Positions 8,070 to 16,244 of a stretch of DNA of 64,000 nucleotides are shown here, one piece after another. This DNA comes from Rhizobiaceae bacterium (GTDB lineage: Bacteria; Pseudomonadota; Alphaproteobacteria; Rhizobiales; Rhizobiaceae): assembly GCA_017640615.1 (NCBI GenBank), contig JAEPQK010000004.1, forward strand, positions 494,280 to 558,279. The letters run 5' to 3'. The number at the start of each line of letters is the position of its first letter. Positions within the stretch are counted from its first letter, which is position 1. Under the pieces are notes generated by a model. The model was not told where the DNA came from. It ran no database searches and worked only from the letters and a program-made list of their open reading frames with translations. The translations under genes were made by a program, and so were the position numbers.

Positions 8070-8746
8070 TTCCCGCCGACGATCACGATGTGCAGCGCGC
8101 GCGGACCATGCGCGCCCAGAAGCAGCGTCTGCTCGATGTCGGCCGAGCGCGACGGGCCTGTGATGACGTTGAGCGTGCGCGGCATCACGCCTTTGCCGAA
8201 ACGTTCGCGCAGCATGTCGAGCATCGTCTCCATGTCGCCGGTAATGTCCTTGGCGTTCACGACGACAATGTGGTGCTCGGGCAGCAGGTTGAGCGTGGTC
8301 GGGTTGTCGCGGCCGGAGGCGAGCGCCAGCGTCCCGGTTTCAGCGATGCCGGCAAGTGCGTGGCTCACGGTCACTTCGTCGGAACCGTCGGAGGGGCCGA
8401 TAGCCACTTGCAGAGCGCGCTCTTCCGCCCACGGCATGGAGCGCAGCCGCTTGTCGCTGCCCATTCTAAGTTTGGCGCCGAGATTGTGCTTGCGCAGATA
8501 GGCGGCAAGCCGCTTGGGCACTTCGCCCGGCCCGGAAACCTTCTCTACGGTCGCCGCTGCCGTTTCGGCCATCTTCTTGAACAGTTTGATGCGGCCGTCG
8601 AGGCCAAGCTGCCCGCGCGCCGGAATGACGCCGCGTGGCGGAAAATCAATGCGCGCGCTGGCCGCCACCCGGCGCGGGTCGTCCTCAGCATCCGTCGCGT
8701 TGAGCACGTTGCGGATGCGGTTCATGATCGCGTCGCGGCCGCTCAT
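8066..8746 (-). CDS. lutC: Lactate utilization protein LutC
   Basis: A 226-residue LUD-domain protein (YkgG/LutC). GIAETGTLALASG and the ITGPSRSADIEQTLLLGAHGPRALHIVIV ending are the family signature. With LutA and LutB it forms the iron-sulfur L-lactate oxidising complex feeding electrons to the respiratory chain. The ATG at 8746 overlaps the lutB stop (ATGA), indicating translational coupling; the long upstream extension in the ORF track runs inside lutB and is rejected. Confidence 0.9.
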   Translation of the reverse strand: MSGRDAIMNRIRNVLNATDAEDDPRRVAASARIDFPPRGVIPARGQLGLDGRIKLFKKMAETAAATVEKVSGPGEVPKRLAAYLRKHNLGAKLRMGSDKRLRSMPWAEERALQVAIGPSDGSDEVTVSHALAGIAETGTLALASGRDNPTTLNLLPEHHIVVVNAKDITGDMETMLDMLRERFGKGVMPRTLNVITGPSRSADIEQTLLLGAHGPRALHIVIVGGK

Positions 8747-10179
8747 CCGCGCGCATCCTGATTGATGGTCTGGCGGTCGCGCCATTGCTGCATGAAGGTG
8801 CGCCCCTCGGGCGCCGGCAGGTCGCGATATCGTACCCATCCGCCCGCAAAAGGCAGGAAGCGGAAGCGCCGCTTGTGTCCGCCGAACAAGCCCATCACCG
8901 GCATGGCGAGGTAGGTGGCGAGCCGGTAGAGGCGTGGCCGCTTGGCGAACCAGAGCCAGAATTTCAGCCCGTAGCGCGCAACTGCCGGGTTGAGCCCGCG
9001 CTCGAATTCCTTCTCGCGCCAGTGCCGCATCATCTTGGGCAGCGGGATGCGCATTGGGCAAACACTTTCGCACCGCCCGCAAAAGGTCGATGCGTTGGGT
9101 AGGTGACCGGCTTTGTCGACGCCGACAAGCGACGGCGTGACAACCGCGCCAATCGGGCCGGGATAGACCCAGCCATAAGCATGGCCGCCCACTGCATGAT
9201 AGACCGGGCAGTGATTGATGCACGCGCCGCAGCGGATACAGCGCAACGCGTCTTGAAACTCAGTGCCCAGCATCGCCGAGCGGCCATTGTCGAGCAGGAT
9301 GACGTGATATTCTTCCGGCCCGTCCGGGTCGTTGTCACGCCGGGGCCCGGTTGACAGCGTTGTGTAGACGCTAGCCTCCTGGCCGGTCGCGGAGCGGGCA
9401 AGAACGCGCAGGATCTGCGCTGCGTCGTCGAGTGTCGGCACAACTTTTTCGATAGACGCGACCACGATGTGCACGCGCGGCAGCGTCTGCGTCAGGTCGC
9501 CATTGCCTTCATTGGTGACGATGATCGACGTGCCGGTTTCGGCCACCAAAAAATTCGCGCCTGTGATGCCGACATCGGCGTCGAAATATTTCTGGCGCAG
9601 TACCTGCCGCGCTTCGGAAAGAAGCTGCTCCGGCTCGGTCAGGTCGCGGTCTTGCGCGAACTCGGTGTGGACGCGCCGGAAATCCTGCTCCACCTGGTCC
9701 TTGTTGAGATGCACCGCCGGCGCGATGATGTGGCTGGGGTGTTCGCCGCGCAGCTGGATGATGTACTCGCCGAGGTCAGTCTCAACCGGTTGAATGCCGG
9801 ACGCTTCCAGGAAATCGTTGAGCTCGATCTCCTCCGTCAGCATGGACTTGCCCTTGGTGACCGTGCGGGCATTGTTCATGCGGCAGATGTCGAGAATGAT
9901 ACCGCGTGCCTCTGCGGCCGTTTCGGCCCAATGGACCTTGCCGCCGGCATCCTCGACCTTCTTCTCGTAGGTCTCGAGATAGATGTCGAGATGTTCGAGA
10001 ACGTGGTCCTTGATCGCCTTGGCGTTGTCGCGCAGCTCTTCAAATTCAGGCAACGCGCCAACTGCCTTCGCGCGCTTGTGTATGAAGCCGGATCGCACAT
10101 TGCCCAGAGCGCGCTGCAGCTGCGCGTCATGCAGCGCCTCATGCGCATTCGCCTTGAAGGTGGGGGAGGTGATCTGCAT
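8743..10179 (-). CDS. lutB: Lactate utilization iron-sulfur protein LutB
   Basis: A 478-residue LUD-domain plus ferredoxin-like protein. VTKGKSMLTEEIELN near residue 108 and GANFLVAETGTSIIVTNEGNGDL near 210 are typical of LutB. Two 4Fe-4S cysteine clusters follow: CIRCGACINHCP at about residue 312 and CGRCESVCPM at about 365. It is the electron-transfer and structural subunit of the L-lactate dehydrogenase complex. It sits between lutA (5-base gap) and lutC (4-base overlap), so lutA-lutB-lutC is one operon. Confidence 0.93.
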   Translation of the reverse strand: MQITSPTFKANAHEALHDAQLQRALGNVRSGFIHKRAKAVGALPEFEELRDNAKAIKDHVLEHLDIYLETYEKKVEDAGGKVHWAETAAEARGIILDICRMNNARTVTKGKSMLTEEIELNDFLEASGIQPVETDLGEYIIQLRGEHPSHIIAPAVHLNKDQVEQDFRRVHTEFAQDRDLTEPEQLLSEARQVLRQKYFDADVGITGANFLVAETGTSIIVTNEGNGDLTQTLPRVHIVVASIEKVVPTLDDAAQILRVLARSATGQEASVYTTLSTGPRRDNDPDGPEEYHVILLDNGRSAMLGTEFQDALRCIRCGACINHCPVYHAVGGHAYGWVYPGPIGAVVTPSLVGVDKAGHLPNASTFCGRCESVCPMRIPLPKMMRHWREKEFERGLNPAVARYGLKFWLWFAKRPRLYRLATYLAMPVMGLFGGHKRRFRFLPFAGGWVRYRDLPAPEGRTFMQQWRDRQTINQDARG

Positions 10180-10184
10180 GCCGC

Positions 10185-10955
10185 CTATTTCCCCCCGATT
10201 GGGGGCTGATCGGTCATGTCGGCCAGCACTTCGGCCACGTGCCGCACTTCAATATCGGAGCCCTGCCGCTTCAGCTTGCCGGCCATGTTCATCAGGCAGC
10301 CGAGATCGCCAGCAAGCAGCATGTCTGCGCCTGAGGCGACAATATTCGCTGTCTTCTTCTCGACGATCGCGTTGGAGATTTCGCTGTATTTCACACAGAA
10401 CGTCCCGCCAAAACCGCAGCACACATCTGCCTCGTCCATTTCGAACAGTTTCAGCCCCTTCACGCTCCCGATCAGCTTGCGCGGCTGGTCGTGAATGCCA
10501 AGTTCGCGAAGGCCTGAGCAGGAATCGTGATAGGTCGCCTTGCCGGTGAGTTCTGCGCTGACCTTGGTGACACCCAGCGTGTCGGTCAGAAAGCTGATCA
10601 GCTCGTGAACCTTGTCGCTGAACGCCTGCGCACGCTCTTCCCAGGCACCGTCGCCTTTGAAGAGGCCCGGATAGTGCTTCTTCAGCGTACCGGCGCAGGA
10701 GCCTGAGGGCGCGACGACATAATCGTAATCCTCGAAAGCTTCGATCGTCGCTTTGGCGATCTTGCGCGTGTCGTCCCTGTCGCCTGAATTATAGGCCGGT
10801 TGGCCGCAGCAGGTTTGCGCGGCGGGCGCTTCGACGACGCAGCCGGCATCTTCCATCAGCTTGACCGCGGCGAACCCGACCGAGGGCCGAAACAAATCTA
10901 CGAGGCATGTAACGAACAATCCGACGCGGGGCGGGGCCGATGCTGCTTTATTCAA
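10185..10955 (-). CDS. lutA: Lactate utilization CCG-domain protein LutA
   Basis: A 256-residue protein with two cysteine-rich CCG domains: AAQTCCGQPAYNSG near residue 46 with SGSCAG, and DADVCCGFGGTFCVKYSEIS-like sequence near 176. These are the metal or Fe-S ligands found in LutA/GlpC/HdrB proteins. First gene of lutABC; divergent from glcD. Starts at ATG 10955. Confidence 0.92.
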   Translation of the reverse strand: MNKAASAPPRVGLFVTCLVDLFRPSVGFAAVKLMEDAGCVVEAPAAQTCCGQPAYNSGDRDDTRKIAKATIEAFEDYDYVVAPSGSCAGTLKKHYPGLFKGDGAWEERAQAFSDKVHELISFLTDTLGVTKVSAELTGKATYHDSCSGLRELGIHDQPRKLIGSVKGLKLFEMDEADVCCGFGGTFCVKYSEISNAIVEKKTANIVASGADMLLAGDLGCLMNMAGKLKRQGSDIEVRHVAEVLADMTDQPPIGGK

Positions 10956-11020
10956 TTTCTATCCCGCTTCTTCGCTCGACTATGTCAGTGGATTTTTCAC
11001 TTAACCGGCTGGCTTGCCGG

Positions 11021-11032
11021 CCGTTATAACGG
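11021..11032. promoter_or_regulatory. Palindrome CCGTTATAACGG between lutA and glcD
   Basis: A perfect 12-bp palindrome in the 129-base divergent spacer between the lactate and glycolate operons. Its location would let one regulator control both directions. It does not match the TGGT-N-ACCA FadR/LldR-type site, and no regulator gene lies nearby. The spacer also contains GC-rich CCGGCTGGCTTGCCGG just upstream. Confidence 0.4.
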
Positions 11033-11084
11033 GACGGTTCGCGCGGCGAAAGCACCTTGGCCGCCGAGACTGGAGGAATTGCAG

Positions 11085-12581
11085 ATGTCCGGACTCGTAA
11101 TGCCGAAAGCAGACGCCGCTACGCTCAAAAACCGCTCCGACATCGTGGCCGATATGCGCCAGATCGTGCCGGGCGAAGGTGTCGTGGACGCCGAGCGCGA
11201 GATGCGCGCATTCGAGACGGACGGTTTGACGGCCTACAAGCAATTGCCGCTGGTGGTGGTGTTGCCTGAAACCACCGCGCAGGTGGCGCGCATCCTGAAA
11301 TACTGCAACGAACGCAATATCAGGGTCGTGCCCCGTGGCTCCGGCACCTCGCTGTCGGGCGGCGCACTGCCATTGGAAGATGCGGTGCTGCTCGTGATGA
11401 GCCGCTTCAACCGCATCCTCGAAATCGACTTTCCGAACCGCGTTGTCGTCGCCCAGCCGGGCGTCACCAATCTCGGCATCACCCACGCCGTTCAGGCGGA
11501 TGGCTTCTATTATGCGCCCGACCCTTCCTCACAGATTGCGTGTTCGATCGGCGGCAATGTCGCCGAAAACTCGGGCGGCGTGCACTGCCTGAAATACGGC
11601 CTCACGGCCAACAATGTGCTCGGCATCGAAATGGTGCTGATGAACGGCGAGGTGATCCGGCTCGGCGGCAAGCATCTCGATGCCGAAGGTTACGATCTTC
11701 TGGGCATCATGAACGGTTCCGAGGGGCTGCTTGGGGTGGTGACGGAGGTAACGGTGCGCATTTTGCAGAAGCCGGAAACCGCGCGCGCCATGCTGGTCGG
11801 TTTTCCTTCAAGCGAGGCGGCAGGCCAGTGCGTTGCCGACATCATTGGTGCCGGCATCATTCCGGGTGGCATGGAGATGATGGACCGCCCGGCGATCCGC
11901 GCGGCAGAGGATTTCGTCCATGCCGGCTACCCGCTCGATGTCGAGGCCCTGCTGATCGTGGAGCTCGACGGTCCCCGTGCCGAGGTCGACTGGCTGATTG
12001 AGCGCGTATCGGAAATTGCAGCCGGCAATGGCTGCACAACGAGCCGGATTTCCAATTCGGAGGAGGAGAGGGCGACCTTCTGGGCTGGGCGCAAAGCAGC
12101 CTTCCCGGCGGTAGGGCGCATCTCGCCCGACTACTACTGCATGGATGGCACCATTCCGCGCAAGGAGCTGCCGCGCGTTCTGGCGGGCATGCGCGACTTG
12201 TCAGAGAAATACGGACTGCGTGTCGCCAACGTGTTCCACGCAGGCGACGGAAATCTGCACCCGCTCATCCTCTACGACGCCAACACGCCCGGCGAGTTGG
12301 AAAAGGCGGAGGATTTCGGCTCCGACATTTTGCGGTTGTGCGTGGAGGTTGGCGGCGTGCTGACGGGCGAGCACGGCGTTGGCGTGGAAAAGCGCGACCT
12401 GATGCCGGAAATGTTCACCGAGGCCGATCTCGACCAGCAGATGAGGGTGAAATGCGCCTTCGACCCGAACCATTTGCTCAATCCGGGCAAGGTGTTCCCG
12501 CAGCTGCGCCGCTGTGCCGAACTCGGACGTATGCATATCAGCCGCGGGCAAATCCCGTTTCCAGACATTCCGAGGTTCTGA
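11085..12581 (+). CDS. glcD: Glycolate oxidase FAD-linked subunit GlcD
   Basis: A 498-residue FAD-dependent 2-hydroxyacid dehydrogenase subunit oxidising glycolate to glyoxylate with GlcE and GlcF. PRGSGTSLSGGALP near residue 87 and IGGNVAENSGGVHCLKYG near 150 form the PCMH-type FAD-binding domain; NVFHAGDGNLHP and GEHGVGVEK are the C-terminal family signatures. TGGAGGAATTGCAG precedes the ATG at 11085; the ORF-track start at 10800 lies inside lutA and is rejected. First gene of a glc operon interrupted by a toxin-antitoxin pair. Confidence 0.95.
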   Translation: MSGLVMPKADAATLKNRSDIVADMRQIVPGEGVVDAEREMRAFETDGLTAYKQLPLVVVLPETTAQVARILKYCNERNIRVVPRGSGTSLSGGALPLEDAVLLVMSRFNRILEIDFPNRVVVAQPGVTNLGITHAVQADGFYYAPDPSSQIACSIGGNVAENSGGVHCLKYGLTANNVLGIEMVLMNGEVIRLGGKHLDAEGYDLLGIMNGSEGLLGVVTEVTVRILQKPETARAMLVGFPSSEAAGQCVADIIGAGIIPGGMEMMDRPAIRAAEDFVHAGYPLDVEALLIVELDGPRAEVDWLIERVSEIAAGNGCTTSRISNSEEERATFWAGRKAAFPAVGRISPDYYCMDGTIPRKELPRVLAGMRDLSEKYGLRVANVFHAGDGNLHPLILYDANTPGELEKAEDFGSDILRLCVEVGGVLTGEHGVGVEKRDLMPEMFTEADLDQQMRVKCAFDPNHLLNPGKVFPQLRRCAELGRMHISRGQIPFPDIPRF

Positions 12582-12587
12582 GATTGA

Positions 12588-12611
12588 AAGTAAGGCAATT
12601 TTGCCTTACTT
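12588..12611. promoter_or_regulatory. 24-bp perfect palindrome ahead of the antitoxin gene
   Basis: AAGTAAGGCAA-TT-TTGCCTTACTT starts 6 bases after the glcD stop and ends 26 bases before the antitoxin ATG. The arms are exact over 11 bp and AT-rich compared with the surroundings. AbrB-type antitoxins normally autoregulate by binding such dyads, so it is the likely operator; as RNA it would also form a hairpin that could attenuate readthrough from glcD. No T-run follows on the plus strand. Confidence 0.55.
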
Positions 12612-12637
12612 AATGTGCTGAAAGCACCGAGTTTGAA

Positions 12638-12892
12638 ATGACCACTCTGACAGTAACGGCCAAGGGCCAGATCACGCTAAAAAAGGAGCTTCTGAAGCAC
12701 CTTGGAGTTCAGCCTGGGCAGAAGGTGGAAGTTGACGCCCTTCCGGGCGGGCAGTTGGCGATGCGCGCGGCCAAGCCAGGAGGCGGCTGGAAAGACGTAT
12801 ACGGAATGCTGGCAGGTGAGACCGACAAGGTTGCCACCATTGAGGAGATGAACGAGGCGACCCGCAAGGGCTGGGCCGGCCTCATCAAATGA
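12638..12892 (+). CDS. AbrB/SpoVT-type antitoxin
   Basis: An 84-residue protein whose N-terminus TLTVTAKGQITLKKELLKHLGVQPGQKVEV is the swapped-hairpin AbrB DNA-binding fold used by VapB/MazE antitoxins. The C-terminal half (TIEEMNEATRKGWAGL) would wrap the toxin. Its stop overlaps the toxin start by 4 bases (ATGA), the usual layout of these pairs. It lies between glcD and glcE in the same direction. Confidence 0.85.
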   Translation: MTTLTVTAKGQITLKKELLKHLGVQPGQKVEVDALPGGQLAMRAAKPGGGWKDVYGMLAGETDKVATIEEMNEATRKGWAGLIK

Positions 12893-13296
12893 AGGTTACG
12901 GTGGACACGAATGTCCTCGTGCGTGTCATCGTGCGCGACGATATCGAGCAGGCTGAGGCGGCACTTGATTTGCTCGAAGCAGCAGACACAGTCTTTCTCC
13001 CGCTGCCTGCGCTCTGCGAGTTCGTCTGGGTGCTCGGTGGCACGTTCGGGCTCCCTCGCGAGCGGATAGCGGTGTCAATCCGAGGTATGATCAGCAGAGC
13101 AACCGTCATCGTGGACAGGGTCGCAGTGGAAGCCGGCCTGCGCGTGCTCGACGCCGGCGGCGATTTCGCCGATGGGGTAATTGCCGCTGCAGGCGCGGGG
13201 ATGGGCGCCGAGACATTTGTGTCGTTCGACCGCAAGGCTGTCGCGCGCGTGAGGGAGATCGGGATACCGGCCAAACACCCGGGCGAATTCGCATGA
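12889..13296 (+). CDS. PIN-domain toxin (VapC-like)
   Basis: A 135-residue PIN-domain ribonuclease. The acidic metal-binding set is present: D6 in VDTNVLVR, E44 in ALCEFVW, D95 in GGDFADGVIAA and D114 in VSFDRKA, so it is probably catalytically intact. Family members cleave tRNA or rRNA; the target here is unknown. The stop codon overlaps the glcE start (ATGA at 13293-13296), so translation of glcE may be coupled to the toxin. A lateral insertion is inferred from location. Confidence 0.88.
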   Translation: MKVTVDTNVLVRVIVRDDIEQAEAALDLLEAADTVFLPLPALCEFVWVLGGTFGLPRERIAVSIRGMISRATVIVDRVAVEAGLRVLDAGGDFADGVIAAAGAGMGAETFVSFDRKAVARVREIGIPAKHPGEFA

Positions 13297-14519
13297 CCGC
13301 ATTCACACCATCAAGCGCGACGGAAGTGCTCGATACCGTCAAATGGGCGGTGGCGGAGGAAACCACGCTCGAGATTGCCGGTACCGGCACCAAGCGCGGC
13401 ATTGGTCAACCGGTCGAGGCCGAGCACCAGCTCGACCTGTCGAAGCTGACGGGCGTCACGCTCTATGAGCCTGAGGAACTGGTCTTGTCGGCGCGCGCCG
13501 GCACGCCGTTGGCCGAGATCGAAACGCTTCTCGAAAAACATGGCCAGCAGCTCGCTTTCGAGCCGATGGATTGTTCGGTGCTTTTCGGCACCAATAATGG
13601 GAGCGGTACGCTGGGCGGCACGCTTTGCGCCAACCTTGCCGGCCCGCGACGGCTGAAGGCCGGATCGGCGCGCGACCATGTGCTGGGCATCGCTGCGGTG
13701 TCCGGCCGGGGCGATGCCTTCAAGTCAGGTGGGCGCGTTGTGAAAAATGTCACCGGCTACGATCTCTCCAAGGCGATGGCCGGTTCCTGGGGTACGCTTG
13801 CAGCCGTAACCGATGTTACGTTCAAGGTGCTGCCGGCGGCTGAGGAGGAAACGACGCTCGCCCTGCGCGGGTTGACCGACGAGCAGGCGTCGATTGTCAT
13901 GTCGGCGGCAATGAGTTCGAGCGCGGAGGTTTCGTCCGCGGCACATCTTCCCGAAGGCGTTGCGGGATCGGTCGCAACGCTCGGGTCCGACGCAGCGACG
14001 CTGCTGCGCGTCGAGGGTTTCGGCCCCTCCGTCAAAAGCCGGGTGGAGCTACTAAAGAAGCTGCTCGCCGATGCGCGCGAAATCGAACTTCATCCGGGCG
14101 CGGCCTCACGCACTATCTGGCGCGGCATTCGCGACTGCGCGCCATTTGCCGATGAAACGGACAAGCCGGTCTGGCGCATCTCGGTTGCGCCGGCCGCCGG
14201 TCATGAGGTGGCTCTGGCGATCCGCCAGCATGCCCCAGCGACGGTCTATTACGATTGGCAGGGCGGCCTCGTTTGGCTGCGTATGGAAGGGGATGCAGAG
14301 GTGCCACTGGTGCGTGAAGCAGTTGCGAAATTCGGCGGCGGCCACGCGACATTGCTGCGCGCGCCCGCAAAAGTTCGTGCAACTGTGCCTGTTTTTCAGC
14401 CGCAGCCAGCCGCACTTGCGTCTCTTTCGTCGCGTCTGCGTGACGAGTTCGACCCGCGCATGATTCTCAACCCCGGCCGCATGTACGTGTCGGCGCGATC
14501 GGCTAAGATACCCGCTTAA
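13293..14519 (+). CDS. glcE: Glycolate oxidase FAD-binding subunit GlcE
   Basis: A 408-residue FAD-binding (PCMH) protein, the second subunit of glycolate oxidase. LEIAGTGTKRGIG, LSARAGTPLAEIE, FGTNNGSGTLGGTLCANLAGPRR and KSGGRVVKNVTGYDLSK are all typical, as is the C-terminal FDPRMILNPGRMY. Start ATG overlaps the toxin stop; no independent ribosome binding site is evident, which supports coupling. Followed closely by a DUF4870-type gene and glcF. Confidence 0.93.
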   Translation: MTAFTPSSATEVLDTVKWAVAEETTLEIAGTGTKRGIGQPVEAEHQLDLSKLTGVTLYEPEELVLSARAGTPLAEIETLLEKHGQQLAFEPMDCSVLFGTNNGSGTLGGTLCANLAGPRRLKAGSARDHVLGIAAVSGRGDAFKSGGRVVKNVTGYDLSKAMAGSWGTLAAVTDVTFKVLPAAEEETTLALRGLTDEQASIVMSAAMSSSAEVSSAAHLPEGVAGSVATLGSDAATLLRVEGFGPSVKSRVELLKKLLADAREIELHPGAASRTIWRGIRDCAPFADETDKPVWRISVAPAAGHEVALAIRQHAPATVYYDWQGGLVWLRMEGDAEVPLVREAVAKFGGGHATLLRAPAKVRATVPVFQPQPAALASLSSRLRDEFDPRMILNPGRMYVSARSAKIPA

Positions 14520-14534
14520 CGAGAGGAGGCCGCG

Positions 14535-14912
14535 ATGGCTGAGACCGAGACACCGCAACCTGAGCGCCAGTCCGACAGATGGCTTGAGCCGGGCAAGACC
14601 AATGTTCAGGTCATTTACATACTGTATCTCGCCGGCTTCGTGATCGGCATTACGCCGCTCATCGGCGTTGTGCTCGCTTATGTGAATCGCGGCCGCTCCG
14701 CAGCCTGGATCGAAACACATTACACCTGGGCAATCCGCACTTTCTGGATCGGTCTGCTTTATGCGCTCATCAGCTTCATTCTGGCTTTCGTTCTCGTCGG
14801 CTTCCTGCTGATGCTGGCCACAGCCGTGTGGTTCATCCTGCGGTGCATCTTCGGCCTTCAGGCGCTGACGCGCGACGAGCCGATGAAAAACCCGCAGAGC
14901 TGGGTTCTTTAG
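14535..14912 (+). CDS. DUF4870-like membrane protein
   Basis: A 125-residue protein with a polar N-terminus and three hydrophobic segments (about residues 27-52, 69-95 and 95-115). IYILYLAGF..GITPLIGVVLAYVNR is characteristic of DUF4870/TIM44-like small membrane proteins. It lies 15 bases after glcE and 15 bases before glcF in the same direction, after GAGAGGAGG at good spacing, so it is cotranscribed with the glycolate oxidase; whether it anchors or assembles the complex is speculation. Confidence 0.75.
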   Translation: MAETETPQPERQSDRWLEPGKTNVQVIYILYLAGFVIGITPLIGVVLAYVNRGRSAAWIETHYTWAIRTFWIGLLYALISFILAFVLVGFLLMLATAVWFILRCIFGLQALTRDEPMKNPQSWVL

Positions 14913-14927
14913 AGCGGCAATTACAGC

Positions 14928-16241
14928 GTGCAGACATCGTTCACCGCCGAGCAGCTTGCCGATCCGCACATCGCGGAGGCGGACGGCATTCTGCGAAAAT
15001 GCGTTCATTGCGGTTTCTGCACCGCGACTTGCCCGACCTATGTGACGCTGGGCAACGAACTCGACAGTCCGCGCGGCCGCATCTACCTGATCAAGGATAT
15101 GCTGGAGAACGGCAGGCCGGCTGATGAGCAGATTGTCACCCATATCGACCGCTGTCTGTCGTGCCTGGCCTGCATGACCACATGCCCTTCGGGCGTGAAT
15201 TACATGCACCTCGTCGATCACGCCCGCGCACACATCGAAAAGACCTACCGTCGGCCGTTCTTCGAGCGGCTGATCCGATCGACACTGGCGATGGTGCTGC
15301 CACACCGGGCACGCTTCCGCGCCGCGCTTAAGCTGGCAAAACTCGGGCGTCCATTCGCCGGCCTGTTCGAGGCGGCAAAGCCGCTGAGACCGCTCGGCGC
15401 AATGCTGAGGCTTGCGCCCGCAACCGTGCCGCCGGATTCGCCTTCGTCAAGGCCCTCTGTTCATGCCGAACGAGGTGAAAAGCGGGGGCGGGTTGTTCTG
15501 CTCAACGGGTGCGCGCAGCCGGTGCTTGAGCCCTCGATCAATGACGCGACGATCCGGCTATTGACCCGTCTCGGCGTCGAGGTTGTCGTCGCCGATGGCG
15601 AGGGATGTTGCGGCGCTCTGGTGCATCATATGGGCCGCGAGGAAGCCGCGCTCGAAAACGCGCGCCGCAACGTTGATGTCTGGATCGCTGCTGCCGACAA
15701 GGGCGGGCTCGACGCGATCGTCATAACCGCTTCGGGCTGCGGTACGACCATCAAGGATTATGGCCACATGCTGCGGCTCGATCCCGCATATGCCGAAAAG
15801 GCGGCGCGGGTTTCCAGCTTGGCCAAGGATGTGACGGAATACCTGGAGTCGCTCGACCTGCCCGAGCCGACCATCGAAATAGGAATGACCGTCGCCTATC
15901 ACTCCGCATGCTCCATGCAGCATGGCCAGAAGATCACCCGGGCGCCGAAACTACTGTTGCAAAAGGCTGGCTTCGAGGTTGTCGAGCCGCGCGAGGGACA
16001 TCTGTGCTGCGGCTCGGCCGGCACTTACAACATCATGCAGCCGGAAATTTCAGCCCGTCTGCGCGACCGCAAGGTGAAGAACCTGGCGGCGACCAAGGCC
16101 GATCTGGTCGCCACCGGCAACATTGGCTGCATTACGCAAATCGCCGACCGCGCCGGCATGCCGATCGTCCACACTGTAGAACTGCTCGACTGGGCTTGGG
16201 GCGGGCCGAAACCGGCCTCACTGGGCGACGGGACTGGCTAG
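14928..16241 (+). CDS. glcF: Glycolate oxidase iron-sulfur subunit GlcF
   Basis: A 437-residue protein carrying two 4Fe-4S motifs, CVHCGFCTATCPTY (about residue 25) and CLSCLACMTTCPSG (about 74), then two CCG domains (GEGCCGALVHH, HLCCGSAGTYNIMQPE). It passes electrons from GlcDE to the quinone pool. The start is GTG at 14928 (QTSFTAEQLADPHI...), the only sensible one ahead of the first cluster. Ends 3 bases from the convergent transporter stop. Confidence 0.94.
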   Translation: MQTSFTAEQLADPHIAEADGILRKCVHCGFCTATCPTYVTLGNELDSPRGRIYLIKDMLENGRPADEQIVTHIDRCLSCLACMTTCPSGVNYMHLVDHARAHIEKTYRRPFFERLIRSTLAMVLPHRARFRAALKLAKLGRPFAGLFEAAKPLRPLGAMLRLAPATVPPDSPSSRPSVHAERGEKRGRVVLLNGCAQPVLEPSINDATIRLLTRLGVEVVVADGEGCCGALVHHMGREEAALENARRNVDVWIAAADKGGLDAIVITASGCGTTIKDYGHMLRLDPAYAEKAARVSSLAKDVTEYLESLDLPEPTIEIGMTVAYHSACSMQHGQKITRAPKLLLQKAGFEVVEPREGHLCCGSAGTYNIMQPEISARLRDRKVKNLAATKADLVATGNIGCITQIADRAGMPIVHTVELLDWAWGGPKPASLGDGTG

Positions 16242-16244
16242 ATT

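Noticed and set aside
10800-11084. N-terminal extension of glcD in the ORF track
   Set aside because: It runs through the divergent lutA start and promoter; TGGAGGA before ATG 11085 fixes the real start.
14106-15305. 399-residue minus-strand ORF across glcE, the DUF4870 gene and glcF
   Set aside because: Spans three real plus-strand genes and has shadow-like composition.
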